30,493 bases of DNA from Candidatus Eiseniibacteriota bacterium (GCA_023132135.1 JAGLYR010000026.1:1-30493), one strand, 5' to 3'. Shown: positions 18,161-25,460, numbered from the stretch's first letter. Notes: generated from the sequence alone by a model not told the origin. Numbers and translations are program-made.

Positions 18161-19792
18161 CTATTGCTCCCGCCCCATGAAACATTCAAAAATGAGATCG
18201 TCGCTCACGGCAGACTTCCCACCCATGCCAGCCACTTCCGCCCGTGCAGCCAGGCGGAAGATCCCTTTGTCCAAGAGTGGCATAGGCATTCTGAACTCGC
18301 GTGTACCTCCGGGTGGGAGTATGAAATCGCCCCGACGGCCGAACTGCATGGTCTGGATTCGCCGCTGGTCGTGCTCTCGCTCCACGATGATACTGCCTGT
18401 GATACTCGCCACGCGCCCCCCCACGTTCTCGAGCACGAGCACGGCAGCCGTGGGATTGGACGTCGCCTGTGGGCGTGTCATGTCCAAAGATTCAATACGG
18501 AGTTGAGGTGTCTTGGCTGAGGGCGGGACGGCAATCACGGGAATCCCCATCTCCACCTCGGAAAGGTATCCCGCCTCATCGACTCCTGCTGCTCCCGCAA
18601 CCCGCACGGCGCACATCCCGAACGTGCCCGCGGTCCACTCCGGCTTGGTGACGGTCACGAGGAAACTCATGGAGGCATGGGGATTAAGACGAGCAGTCTC
18701 CGGCGAGACGCTGGCCCATTGTTTGTCCGGATCTGCAACCTCAGTGAAAGTCAGAAACCCGTTGGTCTCCTGATGGACGTCGACGACCGAGGCGCGGACA
18801 TCGACAGCCACAGTGTCACGATTCTGGACTCGAAGGGTAAGCGTACGGGTTCCCCCTGTCGGCAGAACGGCCTCCAAGTAGGGGGGTTCTACTCGGAAAT
18901 CAAGATCGAATTCCGACCGATCGAGGAGCCCGCCTGTCGCCACGGCGCCGGGCCGGGGTTTCGGGATCGTGATGTCGAACTTGCTCTGGGTTCGCCACCG
19001 TGCCCCCATGAGCAGTCGGACGTGCACGGTGTAGACCCCCGGAGTAGGGTTCTCGAGGAGTGGACACTTGACTTCCGCCGAGAGCCCGGGATAGAGCATT
19101 ACCGGATTGCCCGCAGCGGTGATGGGAAGCTGCGCGCGAATGGGGAAGGATCGCTGGGAGCGGTAAAGCAGAATATCGCCTTCGAGAAAGGACTTCCCCT
19201 GACCCTTGTTGGCAACTTTGAGAAGCAGCCCCGGCCCCTCGTTCACCAAGTACGGGTCGTAGGAGAGGTCTTCCGCCTTCAGCTCCATCTTCATCGTACC
19301 TGGGATATTGACCTCGATCCTGACGCTCAATACCGGTTGGACAAGAATGACGATCCGCTCATCCGGCCTGTCGGCAAGCCTCTTGACCTGCAGGTACCCG
19401 AAATACTGACCCTGTGCCCCAGCGGGAATGGAGATCGAGAACGGCACGTCCATCGTCCCGTCAGGTGGGACCTCCACGTAGTCCTGGATCGAGACCCACC
19501 CGGCGCACGACCGGGCCCCATCGCCCTTTGGGACGGCCATCGCTCCGCCGCCACGTCGCATCCCCAGATCGAGCGCTGAGATCTCACAGCGACTCACCGA
19601 TTGGGTGCCCGGGGCCATGATCGTGAGCTCGCTTCGGATGGTCTGGCCCGGAAGGCCGGAGAGTCCCTGCGAGGACATGCTAACTGCGAAGCCGGCCCTG
19701 TCCGCGTCCTGGCAGTTTGCAGGCGCGGCACACGCGAGGCAGTAAACCAAACAGAGCATCATGCCGAGCAGAGCCCGTTCGCGCGTTGTCAT
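18161..19792 (-). CDS. Exported multi-domain beta-sandwich protein, possibly chaperone-like
   Basis: A 543-residue protein. I choose ATG 19792 because GGAGG lies just upstream and the product then starts with a signal peptide (RALLGMMLCLVYCLACAAP). A longer frame from 19843 would start inside a hairpin. The body is beta-rich with several Ig-like units. The first (about 35-170) has the pattern GLPGQTIRSELTIMAPGT, then WVSIQDYVEVPPDGTMDVPF and IPAGAQGQYFGYLQV, reminiscent of fimbrial-chaperone-like or DUF916-like extracytoplasmic domains. Later units contain VLPTGGTRTLTLRVQN and AVLVLENVGGRVASITGSI. It is followed by the secretin gene after 3 nt, so the two are probably used together. A role in binding or guiding exported subunits is inference; a structural periplasmic or surface role is equally possible. 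Confidence 0.75.
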   Translation of the reverse strand: MTTRERALLGMMLCLVYCLACAAPANCQDADRAGFAVSMSSQGLSGLPGQTIRSELTIMAPGTQSVSRCEISALDLGMRRGGGAMAVPKGDGARSCAGWVSIQDYVEVPPDGTMDVPFSISIPAGAQGQYFGYLQVKRLADRPDERIVILVQPVLSVRIEVNIPGTMKMELKAEDLSYDPYLVNEGPGLLLKVANKGQGKSFLEGDILLYRSQRSFPIRAQLPITAAGNPVMLYPGLSAEVKCPLLENPTPGVYTVHVRLLMGARWRTQSKFDITIPKPRPGAVATGGLLDRSEFDLDFRVEPPYLEAVLPTGGTRTLTLRVQNRDTVAVDVRASVVDVHQETNGFLTFTEVADPDKQWASVSPETARLNPHASMSFLVTVTKPEWTAGTFGMCAVRVAGAAGVDEAGYLSEVEMGIPVIAVPPSAKTPQLRIESLDMTRPQATSNPTAAVLVLENVGGRVASITGSIIVEREHDQRRIQTMQFGRRGDFILPPGGTREFRMPMPLLDKGIFRLAARAEVAGMGGKSAVSDDLIFECFMGREQ

Positions 19793-19812
19793 TGCCTTCC
19801 TCCGTGAGATAC

Positions 19813-19844
19813 AATGCCCGGGGAGCAATCGCCCCCCGGGCATT
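19813..19844 (-). terminator. 11-bp GC-rich hairpin between two genes of the secretin cluster
   Basis: Bases 19813-19823 and 19834-19844 are perfect reverse complements around a 10-nt loop, 17 nt downstream of the stop of the gene ending at 19861. No T-run follows on the minus strand. It could reduce read-through into, or set the processing point before, the beta-sandwich/secretin/lipoprotein genes, giving more transcript for the upstream small exported protein. Confidence 0.5.
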
Positions 19845-19860
19845 GGAAGATCCCCCTCGG

Positions 19861-20637
19861 TTAGGGTGTGCTCTCTGTGAAGACCATATTGATGTGTGCC
19901 GTGTAAACGCCGGAGTCATCCGCTAGGCCCGAGCGCTCCACGCGAGCTTTGAATTCCACGGTTCCCTGACAGGACGCGTGGTAGTTGCCCCTTTTCATTC
20001 CTTCTGTCATGGGGAACGGCCACTGGTTCGGATAGAACGCGCTCTGATCGCCAGGAGTGCCGAAGTCGTCGTAACACTGGAACAGTGTCATGCTACCATC
20101 ACTGTTCGCGTCCTGCGCGTAGGTACCCCCTCCGTCGAGCGGAATGGTTCCGCAGCTCCAACGGGCATCGCCATCGATGAAACCCCCGCCGATATTTCCA
20201 TCCAAGCCTGTGTCTTTGTTGTTGGTGAATGCAATGGTGTACCATGTCGGAAGCTGATCGGTGTTGCTGGTCAGGTTCCCATCCGGAGTAACATCCCATT
20301 GCACATCGCAGTTGGACTCAAGCCAGAAGAAGGCCCCGTCGTAAGACTCATAGTAGCCTGTGGCGTACGGATCCTGGGACGACTTCGTGGCTGATCCGTA
20401 CCCAGCCCGCAGTATGCTGCTGTACCAATCCCCAGTGTTGCTCATGTCCTGGACAATGTCGTTAAAGACGATGTTGTGGTCCGCGTCCGTGTTGTTCCAG
20501 TAGACGTTCGTGTAGCATCCGATAGTCAGTGTGATCGTGATGTCGTCGGGGGTCGTTCCGTTGGTTTCGTACACGGTCGCCCCAGCCGGAGCTGCCATCA
20601 GCAACACCAGCGCACTTGCAAGCACATACCGCAACAT
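19861..20637 (-). CDS. Small exported protein, paralogue A (unknown family, possible exported subunit)
   Basis: A 258-residue protein starting at ATG 20637, preceded by AAGGAG at 9 nt. Signal peptide MLRYVLASALVLLMAAPAGA, then a mature N-terminus TVYETNGTTPDDITITLTIG. The mature protein is rich in Gly, Asp, Thr and aromatic residues, with motifs FYPNQWPFPM and PTWYTIAFTNN, and has a beta-rich C-terminus (CQGTVEFKARVERSGL, GVYTAHINMVFTE). It shares the YETN...PD...TLTIG start and the WxTIxF and FYPNxxxFPM motifs with the protein encoded at 22056-22736, so the two are paralogues. I know no named family. Placement in a secretin operon suggests an exported substrate or subunit of that system; this is inference. 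Confidence 0.78.
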   Translation of the reverse strand: MLRYVLASALVLLMAAPAGATVYETNGTTPDDITITLTIGCYTNVYWNNTDADHNIVFNDIVQDMSNTGDWYSSILRAGYGSATKSSQDPYATGYYESYDGAFFWLESNCDVQWDVTPDGNLTSNTDQLPTWYTIAFTNNKDTGLDGNIGGGFIDGDARWSCGTIPLDGGGTYAQDANSDGSMTLFQCYDDFGTPGDQSAFYPNQWPFPMTEGMKRGNYHASCQGTVEFKARVERSGLADDSGVYTAHINMVFTESTP

Positions 20638-20932
20638 GCTACACTCTCCTTGGTTGCCACCGTGCAACCTGTTGGATCCGCCGCGCGATTGACAGGGGGC
20701 GGGACTGTCTGTGCTAGATGGCTTCCCGCGCCGGGGTTGGCGGATTCCACCGGTTCCCCTGCCCGGCCATGTCCTTCGGGGGGCCGGACTGTCCCCGTGC
20801 CGACCGGAAGGCCGGAAGGTTTGCGCTTCTACGAAGCCCCACCTCCTTTCGCCTCTCTGCGCCGGGACTCACTGGACCATCGTCCGGAGCCCCGCGCGTT
20901 CCCATGTTCATGACCTCAATGGACTCCGACTC
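20638..20932 (-). other. Structured intergenic leader before paralogue A
   Basis: 295 bases with no supported gene. Read on the minus strand it contains several strong potential hairpins: a 5-bp stem at 20826-20838 (GCTTC/GAAGC) within an outer AGGT/ACCT pairing; a GGGG(AACC)GGTGG-AAT-CCGCC(AA)CCCC stem at about 20733-20759; GACAG/CTGTC at about 20691-20709; and a 6-bp GGTTGC/GCAACC hairpin at 20652-20669 just before the ribosome binding site. I could not fit it to a known riboswitch. It may be a regulatory leader or just the spacer between differently expressed genes. Confidence 0.4.
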
Positions 20933-21979
20933 TCAGAGCCCACTCGAGCTCACCAGCTGCAGGTTCGCCCCGTACTCGCCGGCGTGATCCTTCAACGTCA
21001 CCTGCAGGGCGAGACGGAATACCCCCCGGAATACTCCCCGGCTGTCCTCTCCAGCCAGGAGAACATTGCTCTCCGCCAAGGACGTCCAGGAATGTGCTTC
21101 TCCCCTTGCGTTCACCTTTGCCCAGAGAACCCGATCCAGGGGAATCTCGTGCTCCTCGCTGCGGAAGGGGCTGCCCTCCAGCCGGATTTCCCAGTAGGAG
21201 GAGTTGGAAGCGATCATCACCTCGATGTCCGGCTCCACGTCGAATCTTCCCCAACCCGTTCCCGCCTGAAGCCGGAAACCGTTGCTCAACGGGGATACCA
21301 TCGTGATTTCCGGAACTGTGACTTCAATCTCCACGCGCCTCTCTTGCCCCATCATCGTGGAAGTTTGGGGAACTCCCTCACCCAGAGAGCCACCCAACCC
21401 GATGAAAGGAATGAGCACCAACTCGCCACGGTATGTCCCGGGGACATCGAGCCAGGTCGGTTCGACTCCAAGCGTGAACGCCACCGCCAATGCTGACGCA
21501 GGCTCCCGGCTCTCGGCTACAATGACCCGATCCGCGAGCGGCAGCTGCCCGCCCGGGTTGGCTAGGTCGCTGATCCAGATCCGATCCTGTGCAAACACTC
21601 CCACCGGTCCCGCCAGAGGACCCAGTTCCACGGCTACTCCCCAACCGGGAAGTGCCGACTCCACGATCATGGTGACTTGTCCGCAAATGGCGGGGGGAGA
21701 TTCCAGCCCTTCTCCCTCGGTGAGAGGCAGCATCTCGGACACTTCGAAAGCTTCCGCATCCGGAAGGATCCGAACCAGTTCGATCACGGGTTCCTGCAAA
21801 CTCGCTGCGGTCTCTACTTCCTGGGCACAAACGCTGGTGGCAAGGCAGAGAATCCACAACACGCCCAGCATGGTCGCCCGGGTGACGATGCCCGTCCCAT
21901 TCTCGCCGGTCGCCGGTCCCCCGCCCCCCACCACACCACCCCGGCCAGCGCCCAATTCTCCAAGAGCTGATATTCGCAT
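20933..21979 (-). CDS. Exported beta-sandwich protein of unknown family
   Basis: A 348-residue protein. The ATG at 21979 follows GGAGGG by about 9 nt. This gives an unusually long, Gly-rich n-region before the hydrophobic stretch TMLGVLWILCLATSVCAQ (residues 36-53). ATG 21871 would give a normal signal peptide but has no visible ribosome binding site, so the exact start is uncertain. The mature part looks like at least two beta-sandwich domains: GWGVAVELGPLAGPVGVFA, VPGTYRGELVLIPFIGLGG, RRVEIEVTVPEITMVSPLS, FDVEPDIEVMIASNSSYWEI, and GVFRLALQVTLKDHAGEYGA. The YRGEL and GVFRLALQV phrases resemble strand patterns in pilus-chaperone-like and surface-protein domains. It lies between the two paralogous small exported proteins, suggesting a common pathway. 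Confidence 0.72.
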   Translation of the reverse strand: MRISALGELGAGRGGVVGGGGPATGENGTGIVTRATMLGVLWILCLATSVCAQEVETAASLQEPVIELVRILPDAEAFEVSEMLPLTEGEGLESPPAICGQVTMIVESALPGWGVAVELGPLAGPVGVFAQDRIWISDLANPGGQLPLADRVIVAESREPASALAVAFTLGVEPTWLDVPGTYRGELVLIPFIGLGGSLGEGVPQTSTMMGQERRVEIEVTVPEITMVSPLSNGFRLQAGTGWGRFDVEPDIEVMIASNSSYWEIRLEGSPFRSEEHEIPLDRVLWAKVNARGEAHSWTSLAESNVLLAGEDSRGVFRGVFRLALQVTLKDHAGEYGANLQLVSSSGL

Positions 21980-22055
21980 CTCAGAAACCCTCCGAATCGT
22001 GATCCGCCCGACCGATGCACCGCGGTCCTGTCGCCGACCGGACTTGCTTCTACAG

Positions 22056-22736
22056 CTATAGGCCCAGGGTCCGGTGATTTACCAGGTGGCACACGTACAG
22101 TCCCGGGGCAGCTTTCCGGCCCATGTCATCGGTTCCGTCCCAGATCATATGGTGCCAACCCATGTTTTGCGGCTCGGACACAAGAGTCCGCTGTCTCTCC
22201 CTCTCCATGTTGTACACTGTGAGGGTCACTTGCCCGGGCATTGCCAGGTAGTAGCTGATATGGAAGTGGAACAGGATAGTTGCCCGATCAAAGGACGTGA
22301 GAGACGGTGGACTCACGGCGCCGCGCGATCGGCCGGCCATCGGGAACGTAAGCGGATTCGGATAGAACACGCAAGAGCCACCCCCAGCATTAGCCATGAA
22401 AGAAATGGTGAACCACGAATCAAGCCTACCGCTGTCTGCCAGGAATCCGCTGGGGCTCACCAGCCCGGCCGCATTCTGATCCAGTGATTGCTCATCCTCT
22501 GGAAACGTTATATCGGAGCCCCCCAGCCACTGATCCCTGTCGGCTCCACCAAGATCTTCCAACCAGCCCTCTGCATTGGTACTATCCAGAACCTCTTCCT
22601 GGACGAACGTGAGACTCCCGATGGTCAGAGTCATGAGAATATCAGGGTACCTGGGGTTCGTCTCGTATACCGTTGCCATGGCGGGCGCGGTCATCAAGAT
22701 GACCAGCACGCATGCGAGGATAGGACACCTGCACAT
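22056..22736 (-). CDS. Small exported protein, paralogue B with FlgD-like tail
   Basis: A 226-residue protein. ATG 22736 is preceded by GGGAG at about 8 nt and begins a signal peptide (MCRCPILACVLVILMTAPAMA). The open frame extends upstream to 22925, but that extension has no signal-peptide character and lies in the leader. The mature N-terminus TVYETNPRYPDILMTLTIG matches paralogue A, as do DSWFTISF and FYPNPLTFPM. Unlike paralogue A it ends in a FlgD-like segment (PGQVTLTVYNMERERQRTL, MIWDGTDDMGRKAAPGLYV), close to the sorting domains of region 1 but lacking the final K-V-x-x-L-K. It is the first gene of the minus-strand cluster. Function unknown; a tip or anchor subunit is one inference. 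Confidence 0.75.
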   Translation of the reverse strand: MCRCPILACVLVILMTAPAMATVYETNPRYPDILMTLTIGSLTFVQEEVLDSTNAEGWLEDLGGADRDQWLGGSDITFPEDEQSLDQNAAGLVSPSGFLADSGRLDSWFTISFMANAGGGSCVFYPNPLTFPMAGRSRGAVSPPSLTSFDRATILFHFHISYYLAMPGQVTLTVYNMERERQRTLVSEPQNMGWHHMIWDGTDDMGRKAAPGLYVCHLVNHRTLGL

Positions 22737-23077
22737 CGTACGATCTCCCGTGTTGCCGCGAGGGGCAACCGTTTGAGCGTTCCTACTCACGATTGACGAA
22801 CCTGTTGGACACCTGGGAAAGGACGACACCGAACTGAATGATAACAGGGAGGGATCGGAAACGGGCGCAGGGCAGTTGTCCCAGAGGCGATGTCTTTCCC
22901 GCTTCACGGCCATCGACAGTCGCATACGCTAGCCCCCGCTCGGGGTCAGATGTCCCAGCTCAAGAATGCTTGGGACGGCAGGGATGAGGTTCCCTTGCTT
23001 CTCGGTTGCGATACTAGAGATCAAGTATGCTTGCCAAGAAACCCCGATCCCGGCATGTACTGCACCGAGCGACCGAT

Positions 23078-23106
23078 ACTTTAGCAGTACAGGCGATCGT
23101 TGTCAA
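23078..23106 (-). promoter_or_regulatory. Sigma-70-type promoter, leftward, for the secretin cluster
   Basis: On the minus strand TTGACA (23106-23101) and TAAAGT (23083-23078) are separated by exactly 17 bases: a perfect -35 and a 4/6 -10. Transcription would start near 23071 and run about 335 nt before the ATG at 22736. Confidence 0.6.
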
Positions 23107-23162
23107 GCAAATAATAAATAATCTAGTGGTCCACTTTCTCGATAGGCCACCTCTGCTTCTGC

Positions 23163-23190
23163 TTTGAATACTATCTACTTGCTGTATAAT
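23163..23190 (+). promoter_or_regulatory. Possible rightward promoter for a small RNA
   Basis: TATAAT at 23185-23190 is a perfect -10 box. The best -35 is TTGAAT (23164-23169, 4/6) with a short 15-bp spacer, so the promoter is plausible but not strong. Confidence 0.35.
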
Positions 23191-23196
23191 AACTCC

Positions 23197-23395
23197 TGAA
23201 TATCTGAGGCATGCTTGAGCTTCCGTCATGCAGTCGATTGGACCGGTGATACCGGGGCAGTGGGAAAGGGAAACCCTGACCCGCAGAGTAACCGTCACTC
23301 GATAGCAAAAGGAACCTAACGCTATATCCCGCAACCTATTGCAGGTAGCAGCCCGGGGCGGCTTGCAGGCAATGCGCGCCGGGCTTTGTTCGCTT
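23197..23395 (+). ncRNA. Candidate small RNA of unknown type
   Basis: The stretch between the -10 box at 23185-23190 and the terminator-like hairpin at 23350-23385 is about 195 nt long, has no credible ORF, and contains several self-complementary segments (CCGGT-GAT-ACCGG near 23239-23252; GCAA-CCTA-TTGC near 23331-23342). The next gene has its own promoter downstream of the hairpin, so this unit is separate. It does not fit 6S, SRP, tmRNA or RNase P. Confidence 0.28.
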
Positions 23396-23396
23396 T
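23350..23396 (+). terminator. Terminator-like hairpin with T-rich tail upstream of the tandem exported-protein genes
   Basis: AGCCCGG (23350-23356) pairs with CCGGGCT (23379-23385), enclosing a GC-rich loop that can pair further. The following bases are T-rich (TTGTTCGCTTTG), which fits a Rho-independent terminator read on the plus strand. Confidence 0.5.
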
Positions 23397-23431
23397 GTCC
23401 AGTAAAAATCCCCGCGCGTTCAAATAGGTAC

Positions 23432-23461
23432 TTGACGTGGAGGCTGATCTTCTGCTATAAT
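23432..23461 (+). promoter_or_regulatory. Near-consensus sigma-70 promoter for the tandem exported-protein genes
   Basis: TTGACG (23432-23437) and TATAAT (23456-23461) are separated by 18 bases. The start of transcription would be near 23468, leaving a leader of about 60 nt before the GTG at 23527. Confidence 0.8.
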
Positions 23462-23526
23462 ACCTAATTGGAAAGTGCATAAGCCCTAAGTAAGGAAGTC
23501 CCTGACCCTCGCGCAGGAGGTACACT

Positions 23527-24180
23527 GTGAAGTATGCTCTCTTTGCATGCCTTGCCGCGGCACTGACGCTCGCGCCACAGGCAGGTCTGGCACAGGACGG
23601 CCAGTATGTGATGGACTACTGGGGATTCACGGATCAGCAGCCAACGACAATGAACGGTCTGGGATTCGTCGACGACATCGCGCCACCGTTCATCTGGGAT
23701 CCCGTCACCTTCCAGTACACCTGGCTGATGGACAGCGTCACTCTGGACTCGATGTACACGGATGAGTTCGGATGTGAGCACTACTTCTACTCCGGTGGAG
23801 TCTACGAAGTCTACGAGGACATCTCGTGGAACGCGATCTACGACGACAGCGGTGAGAACTGCTCTATCAGTGATCCGAGCACTTTCACGGATGGAGAGCT
23901 CTACCTGCTTGGCAACATGCTATCGTTGACGCTCGAGTACTTCCCGGCATACCTGATGGGCAGCTACCAGGGAACCCTGGATCTCGTTGGTGGATCGCAC
24001 CTGGAGGACATCCCTGAGCTCCTGAGAAACGGCTGGACCTTTGGCGGTGTCACGGGCGAGCAGCGCATCTGTATTCCGGATGGATACGACTATCGCGCTG
24101 ACGGCCAGCTCTTCCTGTACGAAGACCCGACGGCGACGGAAGAATCCACTTGGGGCGGCGTGAAATCGCTGTTCCGGTAA
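23527..24180 (+). CDS. Exported protein of unknown family, tandem copy 1
   Basis: A 217-residue protein starting at a GTG 6 nt after AGGAGG. Signal peptide MKYALFACLAAALTLAPQAG, mature start near AQDGQYVMDYWGF. It is acidic and aromatic-rich, with motifs GFVDDIAPP, FQYTWLMDSVTLDSM, YSGGVYEVYEDISWNAIYDD, SDPSTFTDGELYLLGNM, GGSHLEDIPE and a final TWGGVKSLFR. No membrane segment or sorting domain is seen, so it is probably periplasmic or secreted. The next gene encodes a clear paralogue with the same motif order. I recognise no named family or enzymatic motif. The near-consensus promoter just upstream suggests strong expression. Confidence 0.82.
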   Translation: MKYALFACLAAALTLAPQAGLAQDGQYVMDYWGFTDQQPTTMNGLGFVDDIAPPFIWDPVTFQYTWLMDSVTLDSMYTDEFGCEHYFYSGGVYEVYEDISWNAIYDDSGENCSISDPSTFTDGELYLLGNMLSLTLEYFPAYLMGSYQGTLDLVGGSHLEDIPELLRNGWTFGGVTGEQRICIPDGYDYRADGQLFLYEDPTATEESTWGGVKSLFR

Positions 24181-24202
24181 GATGACTGACAGGAGGTTGG
24201 GA

Positions 24203-24853
24203 ATGAGAATCGGTATGGTTTTCGTTGTAGTTGTCGGGTTGCTGCTGAGCGCGGGTCCCATTGTCGCTGAGCAGTACCTCTTCGATTACTACGGTTTCTC
24301 CTGGGAGGAGAGCAACCTCCTCCAGGAAGTGGGGTTTATTGATCAGATCATGCCCCCGCTCACGGCGGATCTGGTGAACTACCAGTACACGTTTGCCTGG
24401 GTCGATCTGAACATCGACTCCGCCATCCCCATGGGCCCATACTGGCGCTACACTTACGTAGGAGGCTCTTTCCGGGTCTACGAAGATGCGTCGTTCAACG
24501 CGTGGTATGACGACTCCAATTGCCCGAGTCTCACGCTCATCAGCGACCCGTCCACGTTCACAGACAGCGAGCTGTACCTGGAAGCTGTGGTCGACACGAT
24601 CATCCACATGTACAATTCCATGACCAAGATCGGTTCTTTCTCAGGCACTATCTCGTATGTCGGCGGGACGCACCTCGGTGAGATCCCGCTCGGTTTCCGG
24701 GACGGCACCGTGTTCGGCGGTACAACCGCCAACCCCCTGGGCTGTATTCCGGTCGGGTGCGACTACCGGTGGGATGGGCAGGCGTTCTCCCTGGAGCAGC
24801 CTGTCGGAGCGGAGCACAATAGCTGGGGGGCTGTGAAGTCCTTGTACCGGTAG
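24203..24853 (+). CDS. Exported protein of unknown family, tandem copy 2
   Basis: A 216-residue protein. ATG 24203 is chosen because AGGAGG lies about 7 nt upstream and a signal peptide follows directly (RIGMVFVVVVGLLLSAGPIVA). An in-frame ATG at 24182 has no good site. It matches copy 1 throughout: YLFDYYGFSWEE, GFIDQIMPPL, YQYTFAWVDLNIDS, GGSFRVYEDASFNAWYDDS, ISDPSTFTDSELYLEAVV, GGTHLGEIPLGFRDG, and the same ending NSWGAVKSLYR. The duplication is old: many residues differ, but the length and motif order are conserved. The gene lies 22 nt after copy 1, so they share one transcript, closed by the hairpin at 24900-24930. Function unknown. Confidence 0.82.
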   Translation: MRIGMVFVVVVGLLLSAGPIVAEQYLFDYYGFSWEESNLLQEVGFIDQIMPPLTADLVNYQYTFAWVDLNIDSAIPMGPYWRYTYVGGSFRVYEDASFNAWYDDSNCPSLTLISDPSTFTDSELYLEAVVDTIIHMYNSMTKIGSFSGTISYVGGTHLGEIPLGFRDGTVFGGTTANPLGCIPVGCDYRWDGQAFSLEQPVGAEHNSWGAVKSLYR

Positions 24854-24899
24854 GTCCCGCACTGGTCCTTCCGGTGATTGTCATCTGAACGGCATACTG

Positions 24900-24930
24900 C
24901 AGGCGCCGCTCGTCATCGATGCGGCGCCTG
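24900..24930 (+). terminator. 10-bp GC-rich terminator hairpin
   Basis: Bases 24900-24909 pair perfectly with 24921-24930 around an 11-nt loop. The following TGTTTGTCGTTCT is T-rich. It sits between the convergent genes ending at 24853 and 24949 and may serve both. Confidence 0.75.
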
Positions 24931-24948
24931 TGTTTGTCGTTCTACTTC

Positions 24949-25449
24949 CTAGAATAGACGCAACGCGACGAGAACCACAACGGCCAATCCCAGACTCATC
25001 TTCGTGGAGAGGCCGAGCATCTTCCCGACAAAGGCCCCGAATCCCGCCCGGGCCGCTTCCGCCTGGCGCCGCTGGTAGATGAACTCAAAGAGGAAGGCCA
25101 GTACGAAAGCTCCCGCAAAAGCACCGATCACCGTTCCGACCAGGGGGATCATTCCTGTGCCGACGATAGCTCCGGAAACCCCACCCACAAAAGACCCCAC
25201 CGCGCTCCATCTCGATCCTCCGTAGCGGACGCTGGTGAAGGTCCCGAAGAGGAACTCAAGGAGCTCGCCGAGGAGAATCAGCCCGCCGACCAGCAGCAGG
25301 AACTTCCACCCGATGACGCTCCACCCCGTGGAGATGGCGTAGACGACTACAGCTCCCAAGGCGATGAAGTTCCCGGGCAGGCCGAAGAAGCTAGTGAAAA
25401 CCGCCACGAGAAGGCCCAAGAGGAAGAGGATGTTGAGGAAGATTGTCAC
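24949..25449 (-). CDS. DUF456-family membrane protein
   Basis: A 166-residue integral membrane protein. Hydrophobic segments lie at about 2-20, 25-45, 48-70, 80-125 and 148-165, with the typical N-terminal FFGLPGNFIALGAVVVYA and a Gly-rich membrane stretch (GGVSGAIVGTGMIPLVGT, IGAFAGAF) like DUF456 proteins. Their molecular function is not known. The start is a GTG at 25449 with AGAGG 6 nt upstream. It begins 11 nt after the stop of the preceding gene, so the two probably form an operon. Confidence 0.82.
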   Translation of the reverse strand: MTIFLNILFLLGLLVAVFTSFFGLPGNFIALGAVVVYAISTGWSVIGWKFLLLVGGLILLGELLEFLFGTFTSVRYGGSRWSAVGSFVGGVSGAIVGTGMIPLVGTVIGAFAGAFVLAFLFEFIYQRRQAEAARAGFGAFVGKMLGLSTKMSLGLAVVVLVALRLF

Positions 25450-25460
25450 TTGGCCTCTGG

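Larger units (their letters stand above)
22737..23526. other. Divergent intergenic region (790 bases)
   Basis: No protein-coding gene is supported here. On the minus strand it holds a promoter (23078-23106) and a leader of about 335 nt to the gene at 22736, with a hairpin at 22953-22977 and a GTTGCC/GGCAAC hairpin at 22752-22769. On the plus strand it holds a possible small RNA unit (about 23197-23395) and a promoter at 23432-23461 for the gene at 23527. The stretch 23100-23200 is clearly more AT-rich than the rest of the window. Confidence 0.6.

Noticed and set aside
20638-20932. Possible c-di-GMP or cobalamin riboswitch in the spacer
   Set aside because: Short stretches resemble each (GCGCAAACC; GGGGAACCGGTGGAATCCG), but the paired segments and conserved core that define these classes are missing. 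Kept only as an unassigned structured spacer.
20711-21496. A plus-strand open frame of about 261 codons over the spacer and the 348-aa protein gene
   Set aside because: Pro/Arg/Ser-rich composition, no signal or domain, and it opposes an exported protein gene with a good ribosome binding site.
22737-22925. N-terminal extension of the 226-aa protein up to the ATG at 22925
   Set aside because: The extra 63 residues lack signal-peptide character, while an ATG at 22736 with a ribosome binding site leads directly into a good signal peptide. The extension falls in the leader.
23197-23395. Identification of the candidate small RNA as 6S, SRP or RNase P RNA
   Set aside because: The ends are not complementary as in 6S RNA, the SRP GGAAGGAAGCAG loop is missing, and no RNase P core (GAGGAAAGTCC) is found.
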